This document shows, piece after piece, positions 61,690 through 64,000 of a stretch of 64,000 nt of DNA. Source of the DNA: an uncultured Bacillaceae bacterium. GTDB taxonomy: Bacteria; Bacillota; Bacilli; Bacillales; Bacillaceae_L. Under the pieces are notes generated by a model. It searched no databases. It was not told where the DNA came from and saw nothing but the letters and a program-made list of their open reading frames with translations. The position numbers were made by a program, and so were the translations under genes. How positions within the stretch are numbered: position 1 is the stretch's first letter; every line of letters starts with the position of its first letter. The DNA lies in assembly GCA_947497585.1 (NCBI GenBank), contig CANMHG010000002.1, forward strand, positions 248,001 through 312,000, read 5' to 3'.

Positions 61690-63273
61690 TTAAGCTTGTT
61701 TTGCCAATTCCTTTTGTCTCAACTCAATTCTACGAATTTTCCCAGATGTTGTTTTAGGTAACTCATCAATAAATTCTATTTTTCGAGGATATTTATAAGG
61801 TGCAGTTAGCTCCTTAACATGATCTTGTAATGTTTTGATTATATCCATCGGTGCACTGCTGTCCACACCATCTCTTAAGACAATGTAAGCTTTAACAATA
61901 TTCCCACGAATTTCATCTGGACTTGCTACTACAGCACATTCTTTTACAAATGGATGCTTTACCAGTGCATCTTCTACTTCAAAGGGGCCAATCGTATAGC
62001 CAGAGCTTATTATAATATCATCTCCACGTCCTTCAAACCAAAAATAGCCATCTTCATCCTTTTTGGCCTTGTCACCTGTTAAATAATACTCACCACGGAA
62101 CTGCTTTGAAGTTCTTTCTGGGTCTTTATAATAGTGTTTAAACAGGGCGGGTGTTTCTATATGAACAGCAATATCTCCAACCTCGCCAACCTTGCAAGGG
62201 TTACCTTCTTCATCGATAATTTCTACACGATTTCCTGGAGTAGGTTTACCCATTGAACCAGGTTTAATTGCCATCCCTTTTAATACTCCGACAAGAAGCG
62301 TATTTTCTGTTTGTCCGTACCCATCACGTACCTCAATATTAAAGATACGCTTAAATGTATCAATTACTTCTCTGTTCAAAGGCTCACCAGCTGAAACAGC
62401 ACTATGAAGGGCTGGTAAAGAGTACTCATGAAGGTTTTCCACCTTCGCCATAATTCTATATTCTGTTGGAGTGCAGCAAAGAACATTTATAGAGTAGTCA
62501 CTTAATAACTGTAGATACTTTTTAGGGTCAAATTTCCCATTATAAACAAAACCCGTTGCACCTGTACATAACGTAGAAACAAACGGACTCCATATCCATT
62601 TTTGCCAACCAGGCCCTGCAGTCGCCCAAACAGTATCTTCTTCGCTACAGCTTAACCAGTTAGCCGCAGCTGTTTGTAAGTGAGCGAAGGCCCACCCATG
62701 GGTATGAACAACACCTTTTGGGTTTCCTGTAGTTCCAGAAGTATATGACAAGAAGGCCATATCATCCCTTTTTGTATCTGCAGTTCGCAATGAGTAATCT
62801 GCCTCTTCCATCAACTTGTTTAGAAACAACCAATCTTTTTCCTCTTTGCCTACTACAAATCGTAAAATACTATTTTTTTCATTAATATTTTCAAATTGTT
62901 CAACGTATGGATAGTAACTTATTACACCTTTTACCTCACCATGTGTAATACGATACTGTAGATCCTTCTCTTTTAACATTTCTGAGCTAGGAATTACAAT
63001 TAATCCTGCTTTTAATGCGCCTAAGTAAACAATATAGGCTTCTATCAGCCGTGGGATAATGACAAGAACCTTGTCTCCTTTTTCTAAGCCTTGTGCCAAT
63101 AAAGCGTTTCCAACTTTATTTGCACTTCTTATTAATTCGACATATGTAATTTGACGCTTTTCTCCACTTTCATCTTCCCACTTAAGAGCAATCTTTTCAG
63201 GATTTTGAGTAAATTTTTCAACCTCATTTACTAAATTGTAACTTTCGGGTGCTATTAGATTTTCTCTCTTCAC
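61690..63273 (-). CDS. ytcI: acyl-CoA synthetase YtcI (AMP-forming)
   Basis: A 527-residue ANL-superfamily ligase. The P-loop-like SYTSGTTGNPKGVVHTH, the adenine motif GYGQTE and the hinge/catalytic segments YLTGDKAKKDEDGYFWFEGR and PKTTSGKIRRIELR are complete. The C-terminal Lys in SGKIRR is the conserved acyl-adenylation residue. It activates a short- or branched-chain carboxylic acid to its CoA thioester; which one cannot be read from sequence. Start GTG (VKRENLIAPES) with GAGGGGG 7 nt upstream. Same neighbourhood as in B. subtilis, before sspA. Confidence 0.9.
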   Translation of the reverse strand: MKRENLIAPESYNLVNEVEKFTQNPEKIALKWEDESGEKRQITYVELIRSANKVGNALLAQGLEKGDKVLVIIPRLIEAYIVYLGALKAGLIVIPSSEMLKEKDLQYRITHGEVKGVISYYPYVEQFENINEKNSILRFVVGKEEKDWLFLNKLMEEADYSLRTADTKRDDMAFLSYTSGTTGNPKGVVHTHGWAFAHLQTAAANWLSCSEEDTVWATAGPGWQKWIWSPFVSTLCTGATGFVYNGKFDPKKYLQLLSDYSINVLCCTPTEYRIMAKVENLHEYSLPALHSAVSAGEPLNREVIDTFKRIFNIEVRDGYGQTENTLLVGVLKGMAIKPGSMGKPTPGNRVEIIDEEGNPCKVGEVGDIAVHIETPALFKHYYKDPERTSKQFRGEYYLTGDKAKKDEDGYFWFEGRGDDIIISSGYTIGPFEVEDALVKHPFVKECAVVASPDEIRGNIVKAYIVLRDGVDSSAPMDIIKTLQDHVKELTAPYKYPRKIEFIDELPKTTSGKIRRIELRQKELAKQA

Positions 63274-63375
63274 TTGATTTCCCCCTCGCTCTTTTTTAGT
63301 ACAATTCAAATTATACTAAATTATCCAATAGTTTTGAATAGTATTTTACTATAATTTACAAAATTGTTAGTAAAG

Positions 63376-63405
63376 CAAAAAGGACGAGCTATTAAGCTCG
63401 TCCTT
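63376..63405 (-). terminator. terminator after the SASP gene
   Basis: AAGGACGAGCT / AGCTCGTCCTT perfect stem with 4-nt loop and TTTTTGC on the minus strand. Confidence 0.88.
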
Positions 63406-63427
63406 GTAGCCATTTATATAATTTTAG

Positions 63428-63631
63428 TTACGCGCGAGTACCACTCATTTGAGATTGAGCTAAAGATACAAGACGTTTAGTGATTTCACCACCAACAGAA
63501 CCGTTAGCACGAGAAGTAGTATCTGCACCAAGATTTACTCCAAACTCTTGAGCGATCTCATATTTCATTTGGTCGATAGCTTGCTGAGCTCCAGCAACTA
63601 ATAATTGGTTTGAGCTATTGTTGTTTGCCAT
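63428..63631 (-). CDS. sspA: alpha/beta-type small acid-soluble spore protein
   Basis: A 67-residue SASP that coats spore DNA and protects it from UV and heat. The germination protease site is [10 protein letters not shown], cut after Glu25, and the second DNA-binding block is [16 protein letters not shown]. Its place next to thiI matches B. subtilis sspA. AAGGAGG is nine bases before the ATG, and a sigma-G-like promoter lies upstream. The gene is monocistronic. Confidence 0.96.
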   Translation of the reverse strand: MANNNSSNQLLVAGAQQAIDQMKYEIAQEFGVNLGADTTSRANGSVGGEITKRLVSLAQSQMSGTRA

Positions 63632-63654
63632 GTGCTTTCACCTCCTTGTGAGTA

Positions 63655-63685
63655 TATATTGTGTAAAAACACACGGCATCATTCA
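63655..63685 (-). promoter_or_regulatory. putative sigma-G promoter of the SASP gene
   Basis: TGAATG (63680-63685), 18 nt, CAATATA (63655-63661) on the minus strand, near the forespore consensus TGMATA/CATWCTA. Confidence 0.5.
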
Positions 63686-63723
63686 CAGAAAAAGTTGGTA
63701 ATTGTTCACAGAATATACATCTT

Positions 63724-64000
63724 CTAGAATAGATCGTTAAATTCAGTCTTAATAGGATCTTCTCCCGCTTTAAAATCAATGACCTCAGCTGACTCTATTG
63801 CTTTTTCAATTAATTGATCGAAATCAACAAAGCTTTCATAATGCTCAACCTTTTCTACTTTCGGCTTAGTTTTCGGTGCGCTCGGTGTAAAAATAGTACA
63901 ACAGTCTTCATACGGTAAAATGGATATATCATGTGTATTAATCTTTCGTGAAATTTCAATGATTTCCGTTTTATCCATTGAGACTAATGGGCGGATAATA
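63724..64000 (-). CDS. thiI: tRNA 4-thiouridine synthase ThiI, C-terminal end (cut by window edge)
   Basis: The last 91 residues of ThiI; the frame is open to the right edge (IIRPLVSMDKTEIIEISRKI). The block PLVSMDKTEII and INTHDISILPYEDCCTIFTP are the conserved end of the PP-loop domain. No rhodanese domain follows, as is usual in Bacillus ThiI. It transfers sulphur from a cysteine desulfurase to tRNA U8 and, in some bacteria, to thiamine synthesis. It sits next to sspA as in B. subtilis. Confidence 0.9.
   Translation of the reverse strand, partial: IIRPLVSMDKTEIIEISRKINTHDISILPYEDCCTIFTPSAPKTKPKVEKVEHYESFVDFDQLIEKAIESAEVIDFKAGEDPIKTEFNDLF

Overview
The window is a stretch of a low-GC Gram-positive chromosome from an endospore-forming member of the Bacillaceae. 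The evidence is gene content and order close to the ysdC-to-thiI arc of Bacillus subtilis (ysdC, ysdB, ysdA, rplT-rpmI-infC, thrS, ytxC, dnaI-dnaB-nrdR, speD, gapB, coaE-ytaF-mutM-polA, phoPR, mdh-icd-citZ, pyk-pfkA, accDA, ytsJ, dnaE, ytrHI, nrnA, ytoI, ytkL, ald, moaB, ackA, ytxK, tpx, ytfJI, yteJ, sppA, NAD kinase, ytcI, sspA, thiI), sporulation genes (ytxC, ytaF, ytrH, ytrI, ytfJ, sspA), and Bacillus-type signals: strong Shine-Dalgarno sites, many TTG/GTG starts, a T-box, an L20 leader and sigma-W, sigma-E and sigma-G-like promoters. I cannot name the genus from sequence alone. There are no rRNA or tRNA genes, no CRISPR array, no transposase gene and no prophage. It is a core-genome region, mostly on the minus strand.

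Layout. 1-4.4 kb: end of an M42 peptidase gene, dUTPase, sigma-W gene ysdB, a VTT-domain membrane protein, ysdA, and the infC-rpmI-rplT operon behind an L20-type attenuator. 4.4-7.0 kb: thrS under a T-box leader. 7.0-10.9 kb: ytxC and the helicase-loading genes dnaI and dnaB with nrdR. 11-13.4 kb: speD and gluconeogenic gapB. 13.6-18.4 kb: the polA-mutM-ytaF-coaE cluster. 18.7-24 kb: hflKC, a GNAT and phoPR. 24-34 kb: central carbon metabolism (citZ, icd, mdh, pfkA, pyk) with ytwI, ytvI and fxsA. 34-38 kb: acetyl-CoA carboxylase subunits, a FadR-type regulator and a malic enzyme. 38-47 kb: dnaE, ytrHI, nrnA, ytpI, ytoI, ytkL. 47-57 kb: M24 peptidase, a coiled-coil protein, ald, usp, moaB, an EcsC-like protein, ackA, ytxK. 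57-64 kb: tpx, ytfJI, yteJ, sppA, NAD kinase, acyl-CoA synthetase, an alpha/beta SASP and the end of thiI.

The metabolic genes form one theme: glycolysis (pfkA, pyk), the gluconeogenic GapB with two exact CcpN-type boxes, the oxidative TCA branch (citZ-icd-mdh), pyruvate/malate exchange (malic enzyme), acetate overflow (ackA), and the entry into fatty-acid synthesis (accDA). A perfect FadR/GntR-type palindrome lies just downstream of a promoter in front of the malic enzyme-gntR pair, which suggests local autoregulation.

The most unusual feature is a family of about 130-bp intergenic repeats present in eight copies in 64 kb. They have long inverted-repeat ends, compensatory base changes between copies, and a consistent orientation relative to the co-directional genes around them. 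One copy carries a further nested hairpin insertion and one is a class I/class II hybrid. A second, smaller repeat family built on an AACGG-N-CTCAGTCCGC core separates the thrS T-box from thrS and forms the ald terminator. I do not recognise either family by name.
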